A program made the position numbers and the translations under genes. From the NCBI GenBank assembly GCA_040285745.1, contig JAUFOR010000002.1, forward strand, positions 1,860,001-1,924,000: a stretch of DNA of 64,000 bases, written 5' to 3'. This stretch comes from Barthelona sp. PCE. Lineage: Eukaryota; Metamonada: BaSk clade. Positions 18,958-27,973 of this stretch are shown here, piece after piece; position 1 is the first letter of the stretch, and each line of letters begins with the position of its first letter. Below the pieces are notes generated by a model. The model was not told the origin of the DNA. It searched no databases and saw only the letters and a list, made by a program, of their open reading frames with translations.

Positions 18958-21900
18958 ATGTCTGAGTTTTTAACACCCAGAATTGCATCAAAAAGGGGTA
19001 AATCAAAGGGAACAAGTGATATGGGTCATTCTTTGCAGTGGAGAAAGATTCAAACTGTAGGAAGCTTACCCGCACGTCGTGCGGGAGCAACTCTTGTTGA
19101 GTACAATGACCGCATGTACCTGTATGGCGGCTATCCGTTCCGTGGTAGCCGAGGTTTGTGGTGTTTCAATCCTATTCAGTCTCGTTGGGTTACTGTCGAG
19201 ACTAAATCACGTAGTGGAACGCTGCCCAACCCCAGAAGGTTACACTCATCCGTCGTTCATGAAGGAAAGATGTACGTCTTTGGTGGAGAAACTGATAAAG
19301 CTGGTTGCTGTGATGAGCTCTGGGTTTTGGATTTCGAATCGATGACTTGGACCCTTGTTGAGAGATCAGGGGCCTGGCCGTGCGCGAGGTACGGTCATGC
19401 AGTGACTTTATTGGCAGGTGTCATGTTCATGATCGGTGGTGCGAGACGGGATTCCATTGATGGCGCTACAGCCCCAGCATTTTTGAACGATGTTTGGATA
19501 TTCGACACACAAAGGCTGCAGTGGGTTTGTCTCCCCGTCGATGGCGATGAGCTTGATCCCCGTTATGGTCACTCATTCACTCTTGCGAATGGTCGGTTGT
19601 TTTTGTTTGGTGGTTTCAATTCAAGTGGTTTTCTGAATGATATGTGGGAATTCCACTATAACTTCAAGGACAACAGACCGTCTTATGAGTGGTCAAAACT
19701 CAATCTTGGTTCGTCAGTACCCAAACCACGCTACATGCACACGTCGGTTGCTGTAGGGATGAATTTTGATCGAATTCTCATCCATGGAGGCAAGACAGCA
19801 CGTACTGATAAGCACTCCATTGGTGATCTTTGGGAGTTTGATACGACTTCTCTGCGATTCATGCGCATTGACAACCCCAATTTCCACCTCAAGACAGGTA
19901 TTATGGAGAACACATTGTACCCAGCCAGGCGTCATTCACACTGTGGAATTCTAAAAAGTGGTAAGCATCAGACGCTTATCCTATTCGGTGGTGTTTGTGA
20001 CTCCAACAAGATGTATCAGGATATGTGGGCACTCAAGACTATCTCTAACAACGAGGAGCTGTCTATTGATCTGCCCCTGGATCGAGTTTCTGACGAGGCA
20101 TCTTTTGTTGTGAATGAGATGATTAAATCATCAGAGTTCGTTGGTGCTCTGAGCGCAATGGTTGAAGAGTGTGCACGTGATCCGATTCAAACAGTGACGC
20201 ACCGTGTTGACACAATTGTTAATCACCTTAAGGAGTCTGTGCATCAGAACTCAGAGCGTCTCATTTCATTTGACGAGCGCCTCACTGAAGAAATGGCCCG
20301 CCAGTCACAGAGCATTGAGCAGTCCATAGGCCAGTTCAAGGAAGAGCAGACGATCAAAACTGAGGAGATGAAACAACAGCTGAGTGATAAGATGGTTGAG
20401 GTATATGAGGAGACCACTGTTAAGCTGAAGAATGTTTCTGAAAGTGCAACAGTTGCATTGGAGACTGTTAACAAGCGTGTTGACAACGTGGAGGATATGA
20501 TCGACCAGCGCATGCATCACTTTATGGTTGAGTTTGCTGACAAGCAGAACGCAAAAATTGATGAATTAACCGGTGCTGTAGGTGATCTAACAACGCATGT
20601 CATGCGTATTGAGGATGAGTTCAAGATCCACAAGGAGAAATCTGAGAAGGATACCGAGGAGCTTCACAAAAAGCTCATTATGGAAATTTCTGATCTTTAC
20701 CAAGTTGTCAACGCAGGTCTTGACCATTCAAAGAAATGCAACAGAAGTTTCTTCCGTAGCATTTACGACTTAATATCAAGACTTGATCTGCGTATCAGTG
20801 ATAATCACGAGGTGCACAGAGTCTTTGATTGTGAACTATCAGATTTGATTGGTGCAGTCAACGATATTCAGACGCAGTTGGGCAATATTTATGTGTCAAA
20901 CACAGAGTTAGCCACTGGAGTTTACACATGTGAAGAGCGCTTAGATGCTTTTGATGAGGTAACAAAGGTGCATACCACTGCGATGGAAGGTTTAACCGAG
21001 AACTTAAATCTTGTGAGTGGTGAATTACGCGATTCTATCGAGAAGAACCACGCTTCAGTCACATCTGATTTGAAGAAAACGAAAATGCAGTGTGATACAA
21101 ACGGCGAGCAACTTACCGAGCACTATGTTGAGTACTGTGACACACACAAGGCTTTGGAGACTCTTGATCTGAAGCATCATGATCTGGTAAGCAAGGTTAA
21201 TGAGCAAATTTCCGATATTGAGAGTACTGCCAATGCTGTCGAGGCACACCGTGAAGAAACAAAGGAGATCGCAAAGAACATGAGTGCTGCACAAACGAGC
21301 ATCGATTCTATTAAGGAGGAGAGCGTTGCTCAAGAAGGAAAGATCACTCACCTCACATCTTTGTTGGATGACACGATTGATGGACTTCAGATTACTGTGA
21401 AGGGTCTTGACGACGTTACTGAGACGGTTGTTGAAGAAAAGGCCAAATTGCAGGTTGCAGAAACGAGTCTGAATGATGTAGTTTCGACCATTGAGACATT
21501 ATCCTCAGACGTTAAGAATACCAACTCCATTGTGCAAGGTCACATGATCACAATAGATCAGGTTAGCGATAAACAAAAGATATTGGGCGATGAGCTTGCA
21601 ACTGTTCATAACAAGATCAGTTCCGTAAAGGATCAGGCAGAGGCTGTTCAGAACATTGTTCAAGAGCAGGCAACTAAGATGACAGAGGATACGCAGAAGA
21701 TTTGGGATGAGCTCCCTAAGTTCACAGAAGGTATCAAGGAAAGCTTCAAGACTCAGATTGAAGCAGCAGTGAATGATCAGCAGAAAATCAACACACAAGA
21801 TTTGGAGAACCAAAAGAACGAACTCAGTAGGAGTATCGCTGAACTCTATGATACTGTTGGTGATATCCCCAATAAGCGCAAAGCTGCGATTGAGCAGTCG

Positions 21901-23589
21901 ATTTCTGCTGTTCGTAAAGGGGTTAACAACAGGATTAGCAAAGTTGAAATGGAACTTCTGGATTGTGTTGTTGATGCAAACAACCTTATTAAGGAGAATC
22001 AGGAAAAAATTTCAAAAATTGATGAAGACGTTTCTTTACTCAAGACCATTAGCGGTGTACACACTGAGAAGATCGATACTCTGACCAAGAACGACAGTGC
22101 AAATCAGATTGCGATTGAAGCGCAGCGCAACGACTACCTCACGTTTGCGTCAAAGGTGAACGAAGCACAGGAGCTCACTGATGCCCAAATCACCCAAGCG
22201 CTGGAGCCCGTCAGAGAACAGTACGACGGTGCGCTGTTGCAACTGTCCGAGCAGATAGAAAACAACAAGACTGAGAATGAAGGTAACCATCAGTATGTTA
22301 ATGATGAACTTGCATCTCTTACTATTGAGTTGGGCGATCGCATTGCTAAGAACATGGAGCGTATTGTCGAATCAGCAAGTGCTCAAGTTGCCACCAACGA
22401 TCAGCTGAATTTTGCACTTGGTGAACTCAAGGAGATGACACAGCGTCATGATTCTGAGTTGAACAAGTACCCCGAGGCAGATGCCATGCACAAGACTGTC
22501 AATTCCGTCACTTCTCTGCAGACCAATGATGGTCATCTGGAGAGTCTCCACGCACAGCTTGATGAACAGGTTAACAAGCTCATCAACGATAGCGCAGCTT
22601 CTTCACAAAAGATCGAACAGCTGGAACATGGCATCAATGATGTCGTCACATCAATGAAGGACGGTGAAAGAGATGAGGCTGAGAAACTTCAGGTTGTTAA
22701 TGCTGTTCGCGAGGACATTCAATTCGTTTACGATGAGCAGAAGTCGCTGACTTCCAAGATGGACTCTATTGCTGTACGCATTTCATCCGTAGAAAGCGAT
22801 GCACTCAACCGTTTTATGGCTGTTGATGCAATGAACGGGCAAATTGATCAATTCAAGCGTGACATTGCAACATCTCAGCAGAAGAGTTCTGAGGTCCAGA
22901 ACAGAATGGCTGATGTGGAAAGTAAGCTGTTGGATATCAGCAGTGAGCAAGGAAAGCTTGAGATTGCGTATGAGATTGATATCAAGAATGTCAACACAAC
23001 AGTCAATGATTTCGTTCAGTCCATTACTCAGCGTCTTGATGACCACACCACTGATCTTAGTCAGATGAGGCCGCGTGTCACAGAATGTCAGGCTAATATT
23101 GATCGCGTTGACCGTCTAGTTAAGAGCAAGGACGCAACAGCTAAGAGTATATTAGACAACACAAGAGCAGTTATTGATAACAAATTTGTGGAGATCATGG
23201 AAGCGCTTGACAATGCTGTAACAAAGAGTGCAGCGGAACGTGGTGTAATTTCGAAGGAGCTCAGCACCATGATGGACACACGATTGACCAAGTTGGAAAA
23301 GCAGTTTGTCACCCAGCTTGAGTCACTTCTCCAGAACATCGATCAAGAAACTCCATCCGCTGAAGGACCTGCTGTATTGGAAGAAGACAATTGTGCGCCT
23401 GTTGCTGAGGAGATCCAGATGCCTCAGTCCCCACTAAAATCAGCAAGTTTTACACCTCTTAAGCAAAGAAGAAGAAAGGATTTGGTAAACTCGGTCAAGG
23501 GCATCACAGAAATTTCACGGGTTGTGCTTGATGGAAAAGATGCTTTAAAAGAAGGTACTGAAGATATTTCTTGTATTTCTGAAGATTAA
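18958..23589 (+). CDS. Kelch-propeller protein with giant coiled-coil tail (Tea1-like architecture)
   Basis: The start is the ATG at 18958 (1,543 residues); the upstream in-frame GTG is not used. Six kelch repeats fill residues ~35-375, each with the paired Gly and the spaced Tyr/Trp (for example MYLYGG, MYVFGG, LFLFGG, LILFGG), giving one full six-bladed propeller. Residues ~385-1,460 are an extremely long, mostly acidic coiled coil. The C-terminal ~80 residues are basic with SPLKSASFTPLKQRRRK, a possible phosphorylated or membrane/microtubule-binding tail. Fission-yeast Tea1 and related polarity landmarks combine an N-terminal kelch propeller with a coiled-coil tail in the same order. Function by analogy only. 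Its stop codon shares TTAA with the stop of the next gene on the opposite strand. Confidence 0.9.
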   Translation: MSEFLTPRIASKRGKSKGTSDMGHSLQWRKIQTVGSLPARRAGATLVEYNDRMYLYGGYPFRGSRGLWCFNPIQSRWVTVETKSRSGTLPNPRRLHSSVVHEGKMYVFGGETDKAGCCDELWVLDFESMTWTLVERSGAWPCARYGHAVTLLAGVMFMIGGARRDSIDGATAPAFLNDVWIFDTQRLQWVCLPVDGDELDPRYGHSFTLANGRLFLFGGFNSSGFLNDMWEFHYNFKDNRPSYEWSKLNLGSSVPKPRYMHTSVAVGMNFDRILIHGGKTARTDKHSIGDLWEFDTTSLRFMRIDNPNFHLKTGIMENTLYPARRHSHCGILKSGKHQTLILFGGVCDSNKMYQDMWALKTISNNEELSIDLPLDRVSDEASFVVNEMIKSSEFVGALSAMVEECARDPIQTVTHRVDTIVNHLKESVHQNSERLISFDERLTEEMARQSQSIEQSIGQFKEEQTIKTEEMKQQLSDKMVEVYEETTVKLKNVSESATVALETVNKRVDNVEDMIDQRMHHFMVEFADKQNAKIDELTGAVGDLTTHVMRIEDEFKIHKEKSEKDTEELHKKLIMEISDLYQVVNAGLDHSKKCNRSFFRSIYDLISRLDLRISDNHEVHRVFDCELSDLIGAVNDIQTQLGNIYVSNTELATGVYTCEERLDAFDEVTKVHTTAMEGLTENLNLVSGELRDSIEKNHASVTSDLKKTKMQCDTNGEQLTEHYVEYCDTHKALETLDLKHHDLVSKVNEQISDIESTANAVEAHREETKEIAKNMSAAQTSIDSIKEESVAQEGKITHLTSLLDDTIDGLQITVKGLDDVTETVVEEKAKLQVAETSLNDVVSTIETLSSDVKNTNSIVQGHMITIDQVSDKQKILGDELATVHNKISSVKDQAEAVQNIVQEQATKMTEDTQKIWDELPKFTEGIKESFKTQIEAAVNDQQKINTQDLENQKNELSRSIAELYDTVGDIPNKRKAAIEQSISAVRKGVNNRISKVEMELLDCVVDANNLIKENQEKISKIDEDVSLLKTISGVHTEKIDTLTKNDSANQIAIEAQRNDYLTFASKVNEAQELTDAQITQALEPVREQYDGALLQLSEQIENNKTENEGNHQYVNDELASLTIELGDRIAKNMERIVESASAQVATNDQLNFALGELKEMTQRHDSELNKYPEADAMHKTVNSVTSLQTNDGHLESLHAQLDEQVNKLINDSAASSQKIEQLEHGINDVVTSMKDGERDEAEKLQVVNAVREDIQFVYDEQKSLTSKMDSIAVRISSVESDALNRFMAVDAMNGQIDQFKRDIATSQQKSSEVQNRMADVESKLLDISSEQGKLEIAYEIDIKNVNTTVNDFVQSITQRLDDHTTDLSQMRPRVTECQANIDRVDRLVKSKDATAKSILDNTRAVIDNKFVEIMEALDNAVTKSAAERGVISKELSTMMDTRLTKLEKQFVTQLESLLQNIDQETPSAEGPAVLEEDNCAPVAEEIQMPQSPLKSASFTPLKQRRRKDLVNSVKGITEISRVVLDGKDALKEGTEDISCISED

Positions 23590-25640
23590 CAGCTAAATTT
23601 TTGCAATTTATGATCAAATGTAAAATGTTCATACGTAAACTTAAATTGTTCAAAGATTTCATGAGGCATTGAGATGGTTCGAGAGCTATGACTAATTACA
23701 CTGGCTCTTTCCTGAATTTGAATTTCAAAAGAATTGAGCCTAAATACAGCTGGTTCATATTCAAAGAAAACTATAGTATTCCTTTCAACCCAACCATAAG
23801 CACTAGCACATTCAAGAAAGTCAATATCACACTCAATCAGCTTGGCAACGCTGCCATTTATATCATAAACTCCTCTTGAGAGAACTACATGCCCAGAACC
23901 AATAAATCCGATATAATGACAACAGTTGTCAAATTCAGAAATTGATATTCCAACTTCATTAACTGTAGCAACTGCCATTTTTGTGTGAGAAAGAAAGAAC
24001 TGGTTGGGATTAGAAGTTGACTGAATACATTTTTGATATGTAGGGAAGTGGAATATCTGAAACTCACTAGATTCGTCAGCGCAGTAAAGTAGTGCTCCAC
24101 CCTCCATTGTCTCGTACCAAATGTAGTTTTGGTTGTCCGATTTCAATGTATTTCCCAATCTTTTCTGATTCCAAAGTGTCTTTCCCACACTTGGATCCAT
24201 GTCCATAGAGTAATGTCCCAATATTTTTCCGTCAGCGATAAAATATCGATCATTGCGGTTATAATATAAAGGGATGCTGCGGAAGTGACACAGATATCTC
24301 ATCGAATCGTTATTAACTACGAAACAGTTGTTTTCGATAAATGCACATGTACACATTGTGATAGTTTTATAAAAGCGAGTATATTCTTCCTGAACATAAT
24401 CCTCTTTGCTGACGTACTGAACTGTTGGTATCGTTTGAATTTCTTCATCATTTTCAAACGTGATTTCATTTGTTGCTATGAAATATTCATTTCCACACTG
24501 TGTAACTGATTGCTCAGATTTAACGTCGAATTCTCGAACTGTCACAGTCCTATTTGGTAGGTCAATCATTGTTATTCGGTCGTCCTCAGCGTACCGTACA
24601 CACCCGTTGATAGTGGTAAATCTTGTACAATCAGTAATTTTAAGAAAAACTGCACTGTATGGAAGTAGCTTGAAAATTCCAAACCCACCATCCATCCTCG
24701 CAATAAAATGACATGGGGTATGGTTGAAGCCATGCTCTTTGATCGCTTCCAGTTCATTACTATTCATCGAGGTTACGTTTGGGAAAGTCATGCATTCAAT
24801 CTTGGGACCAATTTCGATATCATCAACTATCATTTCATTTTCAATGTGAATGAAGCGTGTATTGGCGAAAGACGTTACTATAAGTGTAACAGACTTATGC
24901 GTTACGGAAAGAAGTATGGCACCTGATATGGTTCGAAATTCAGGGAAGTTGTTCACTAAGTGGCTAAGATCAATGCACTCAAGGTTTCTGTTCATGAGGA
25001 TAAACGTTTTTTTTCCACAAAACAGACTCAAACCAATATTCACACAACCAACATGATAATAACCTGTAACGTTCATTTCTTTTAAAGATAAATCAGGAGC
25101 AATGAAGTGTCTTTTCCCACATCTGCTGACCAAGAAAGTTACTGCAGCACCAGACTCATCGTTTACGTATAGTTGTGCATCTTTCATCAACACTTTTTTA
25201 GTTCTTGTGCGAAAATTAAACGAATATACGGTAGTTTCTTCTTCATCAAAGAAGGCATAAATGATGTGATTCTTGTCAAATACAATGATATTAGAGTCTA
25301 AATAAGAATCAGAAGATTGATAATGTGGTAGAGAATAGAAGAAACAGTCAGTCTCAACAATGTCCATGTTTGATCCAATTTCGAAGAAAACAAGTTCTCC
25401 AGACAGACGGCCCCTGTCGAATATGTTCATGAAAAGCACGTTATTTCCACAAACTGCATTATACAATGGGTCGCTTTGAAAAGCAGTCCTTTGATGAAGC
25501 TGAATAAAACAAGGTTGATTTGGTTGTAAATCATGGGGAGCATCCATGGCTGACATTAGAGATTTATCTCTCAAATTTGCTACAACATATCTTTCAATTC
25601 CCTTTACAAAGAATCGATTTGTAGATCTTACACGTGGCAT
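23586..25640 (-). CDS. Unrecognised beta-rich (possibly beta-propeller) protein B
   Basis: The protein has 684 residues and no clear domain signature. The sequence alternates short strands and turns throughout with many Asn, Phe and Tyr, and it has no signal peptide or membrane helix. N-terminal features (GELVFFEIG then IVET, then YSFNFRTRT) line up loosely with protein A at 2056-3906, so the two may be distant paralogues of a lineage-specific family. The start is probably the ATG at 25640; Met residues 28 and 32 are alternatives. It is convergent with the kelch gene with a 4-nt stop-codon overlap. Confidence 0.8.
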   Translation of the reverse strand: MPRVRSTNRFFVKGIERYVVANLRDKSLMSAMDAPHDLQPNQPCFIQLHQRTAFQSDPLYNAVCGNNVLFMNIFDRGRLSGELVFFEIGSNMDIVETDCFFYSLPHYQSSDSYLDSNIIVFDKNHIIYAFFDEEETTVYSFNFRTRTKKVLMKDAQLYVNDESGAAVTFLVSRCGKRHFIAPDLSLKEMNVTGYYHVGCVNIGLSLFCGKKTFILMNRNLECIDLSHLVNNFPEFRTISGAILLSVTHKSVTLIVTSFANTRFIHIENEMIVDDIEIGPKIECMTFPNVTSMNSNELEAIKEHGFNHTPCHFIARMDGGFGIFKLLPYSAVFLKITDCTRFTTINGCVRYAEDDRITMIDLPNRTVTVREFDVKSEQSVTQCGNEYFIATNEITFENDEEIQTIPTVQYVSKEDYVQEEYTRFYKTITMCTCAFIENNCFVVNNDSMRYLCHFRSIPLYYNRNDRYFIADGKILGHYSMDMDPSVGKTLWNQKRLGNTLKSDNQNYIWYETMEGGALLYCADESSEFQIFHFPTYQKCIQSTSNPNQFFLSHTKMAVATVNEVGISISEFDNCCHYIGFIGSGHVVLSRGVYDINGSVAKLIECDIDFLECASAYGWVERNTIVFFEYEPAVFRLNSFEIQIQERASVISHSSRTISMPHEIFEQFKFTYEHFTFDHKLQKFSC

Positions 25641-25856
25641 TTCTTAAATTATGCACCAAAAAACAGGGTTTTGTTAATAAAGAAGCCAACAAAAAATGGG
25701 AAAAGAAAGCTAAAACAGCTCCTTCTCTAGTTTTATACCTTTCTTTTCATATTTAGGTGTAATTCTTCAATAAACGATGAATAAAAACAGTTTACTTACA
25801 AATTTTAGTTCGAACACATTATATTGAACAGTCATGTACATGCTTAATAAAAAATC

Positions 25857-26366
25857 TTAAGTGAAATCATTGAATTCAGTGTTAGTTTCCACTTTAAAAC
25901 GCAAAAAATATTCATGAATAAAATGTCCAAGTCTCGATAGGATCTCCTCTTGAGAATCCCCAAACTTCTTCATCATCTCTCTGATCTCAGGAAGTTTGTT
26001 GTCATTGGGCGGTGTCGCGTCAGTCTGCTGTGTTGCCTTGGGGGGAGTACTGGGTGTAACCGACTTCCCATGTCGTCGTTTTTTGCGTTTGTTCTTACGC
26101 TTCGGAGAAACGTCGACCTTCACATGCTCGGGGGGCGGCATCCCTCCGGTGTGGTCAGCCCCACCAAGCTCTGGCGGCTGTGGGGCGGATGTGGCATTCT
26201 CAGTGGCGGTGAGAGCCGGCGGACTCGTATGTCCTTCTGAGTGTCTTGTACGCGTGTGCGTTGCCATTGTGCTGTCCAGGCGCTGTAAAATTACGGTTGC
26301 TCTATCAAGTATCTTAAAAACATGATTGTTGATTTTCTCTTGAGTGTTTATTGGAATGGGATCCAC
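25857..26366 (-). CDS. Small Pro/Thr-rich protein with basic cluster, second ORF of a two-gene cassette
   Basis: The protein has 169 residues. A helical N-terminus (1-35) leads into a Pro/Thr/Ala-rich disordered middle (40-125) containing KRKNKRKKRRHGK, a likely nuclear-localisation or nucleic-acid-binding cluster. It ends with a helical C-terminus (130-169). I do not recognise it. It begins 27 nt after the stop of the 307-aa ORF on the same strand, a spacing more typical of a polycistronic mobile or viral unit than of separate nuclear genes, although gaps in this genome are short in general. The DNA is visibly more GC-rich than its neighbours (runs such as GGGGGGCGGC). A host gene remains possible. 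Confidence 0.6.
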   Translation of the reverse strand: MDPIPINTQEKINNHVFKILDRATVILQRLDSTMATHTRTRHSEGHTSPPALTATENATSAPQPPELGGADHTGGMPPPEHVKVDVSPKRKNKRKKRRHGKSVTPSTPPKATQQTDATPPNDNKLPEIREMMKKFGDSQEEILSRLGHFIHEYFLRFKVETNTEFNDFT

Positions 26367-26393
26367 ACCCGTAGAGCGAGCAACCGATGGTTT

Positions 26394-27317
26394 TCACTTC
26401 TTCTTCGGTTTACCCTTTGGTTTGTTCGCACCACGGTAGTTGTTGTTGTACACTCTCGGAGGGGCTTCCTGCTTCTGGGAGATATGCACTTCGGCGTGAA
26501 AGGCGGCATCTGTCATTACATCTGACCAACTTACATTCTTGTAGCTCGTTGCTTCTGATGCAAAGTTGACACACGCACTCATCAGTTCGTCAGTGTCCTC
26601 CAGGTTCAGTCCCCGTTCTTGGGCAAACTTGTTGGCTGCTTGCGCACTCCTCAAGGCGACAAATTTTCCTAGTGAGAATATAAATAACTCTCGTTGACCA
26701 CTCATGTGTGCATTATGCACTGCTTGTCTGATCTGGCCCTCGTCGCATGGGTATGCTGTGGACATTCTTGCTTCACTCTTCTGTAACTCCTGGTAGATTC
26801 GCATCACTCCTTCTTCGGTATTTTCAGAAGATGGGTGCATCTCACGATTCTTCTTCATGCTAAAGTTCATCTTGTCATTCTGCGTCAGTTGCTCATCTAT
26901 TCTCAAGATTAAGTTATCGATTATATCTAATGGGTCATTCACTGCTTCGATTTTATCGTGTTTCATTAGGAATCTCATGTTATATCTTGCACGCTTGACT
27001 ATCTGGTTGCCTGTCACACTCAGTCCGTTGCTGATTCGTTCGGCAATCTGTTTCAGCGTGTGTGACTTCAGTTGCTCATCCAAGTTCGTTGCGTTGTCAG
27101 TTGTTGCTCTGACCACTGTGTCTACCAACGCCATTAGCATCGCATTCGTTTCATCGTTTGAATTCGACGCTCTTATTACTTTCCTGTCAATCTGGGCACT
27201 TGCTATTGCGTAGCCTAAAGTGTATTCGTCAGTGTTCGTTATGTTCTGCACCTCTTGTGACTCCATGAACTCTGAGAAATTAAAAATCTTCGCTGCGTCG
27301 TTGTTATCTTCTGACAT
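26394..27317 (-). CDS. Helical protein with Lys/Pro basic tail, first ORF of a two-gene cassette (capsid- or gag-like shape, unproven)
   Basis: The protein has 307 residues and is almost entirely helical, with no membrane segment. It ends in a short disordered tail with NNNYRG and KPKGKPKKK, as seen in RNA-binding structural proteins. The ending, size and tight pairing with the downstream ORF would suit a nucleocapsid- or gag-like product, but no family motif is recognised and an ordinary nuclear gene is possible. It is the only unbroken gene in the window that ends in TGA; its neighbours use TAA or TAG. No polymerase, integrase, terminal repeat or target duplication is visible around it. Confidence 0.65.
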   Translation of the reverse strand: MSEDNNDAAKIFNFSEFMESQEVQNITNTDEYTLGYAIASAQIDRKVIRASNSNDETNAMLMALVDTVVRATTDNATNLDEQLKSHTLKQIAERISNGLSVTGNQIVKRARYNMRFLMKHDKIEAVNDPLDIIDNLILRIDEQLTQNDKMNFSMKKNREMHPSSENTEEGVMRIYQELQKSEARMSTAYPCDEGQIRQAVHNAHMSGQRELFIFSLGKFVALRSAQAANKFAQERGLNLEDTDELMSACVNFASEATSYKNVSWSDVMTDAAFHAEVHISQKQEAPPRVYNNNYRGANKPKGKPKKK

Positions 27318-27973
27318 CTTGTTACTTGCTTCTTCGTTGTTCTTCGTTACCTGTTGCTCTCAAGCAAATAAAAAGAGAAATCCGGAATGTACGATAAAGG
27401 GCGTAATTCGGACAGCACATTCATGAGTCACAGATTCACTCTGCCATGAGTTCCGTCAACCACATGCTTCCACCATTCAACAATTATTTCAGAGTGGTCA
27501 ATTTTAGAAAAATTTTGATTCATTCAAAAAGTTCATTGAAAAAAATGCCCTGAATGTAATACTATTGTAATCAGCCCAAAAATTTTGTTTCATAGGGACA
27601 AGCGCTCAGTTTGAGCACCGTTGCAGGTAATTAAAAATCCATAAACGGTTGGTGAAATAAAGAGAAAGGGGAGTGATTATGCCAAACACATAATTTTATT
27701 TTCTCAGCTTCAGAATCCCAATGGATCTTGCTTACAGCAGCATTTTACTGAGTTTATATGAAAAATGGCAGATAGAGATGCTAAAAAATTTATTCCTCTT
27801 TTTCCTGGGGCTTTTAAACGCAGTTTTATTCGTACAACACTCTTAAATACTTTTTAAAAGGTGTTAATAACGTAATATTTTCGTATAAATCCTCTTCTTG
27901 AATTGAAATTTTAGAATCTTTGCATATAAACGTTTTTTTTATTTATTACATATTCTACAAGCGATAAATTACT
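27318..27973. other. 656-bp intergenic region upstream of the giant gene
   Basis: This is the longest gene-free stretch in the window. The left part holds the 5' side of the minus-strand 307-aa gene; the right part is strongly AT-rich and precedes the giant gene. A TATAAACGTTTTTTTT element (27925-27940) lies about 35 bp before its ATG. No tRNA, credible ORF or inverted repeat was seen. Confidence 0.5.

Noticed and set aside
25641-27973. Terminal repeats or target-site duplication around the two-ORF cassette
   Set aside because: Comparison of both flanks by eye found no matching direct or inverted repeat, so no element boundary is claimed.
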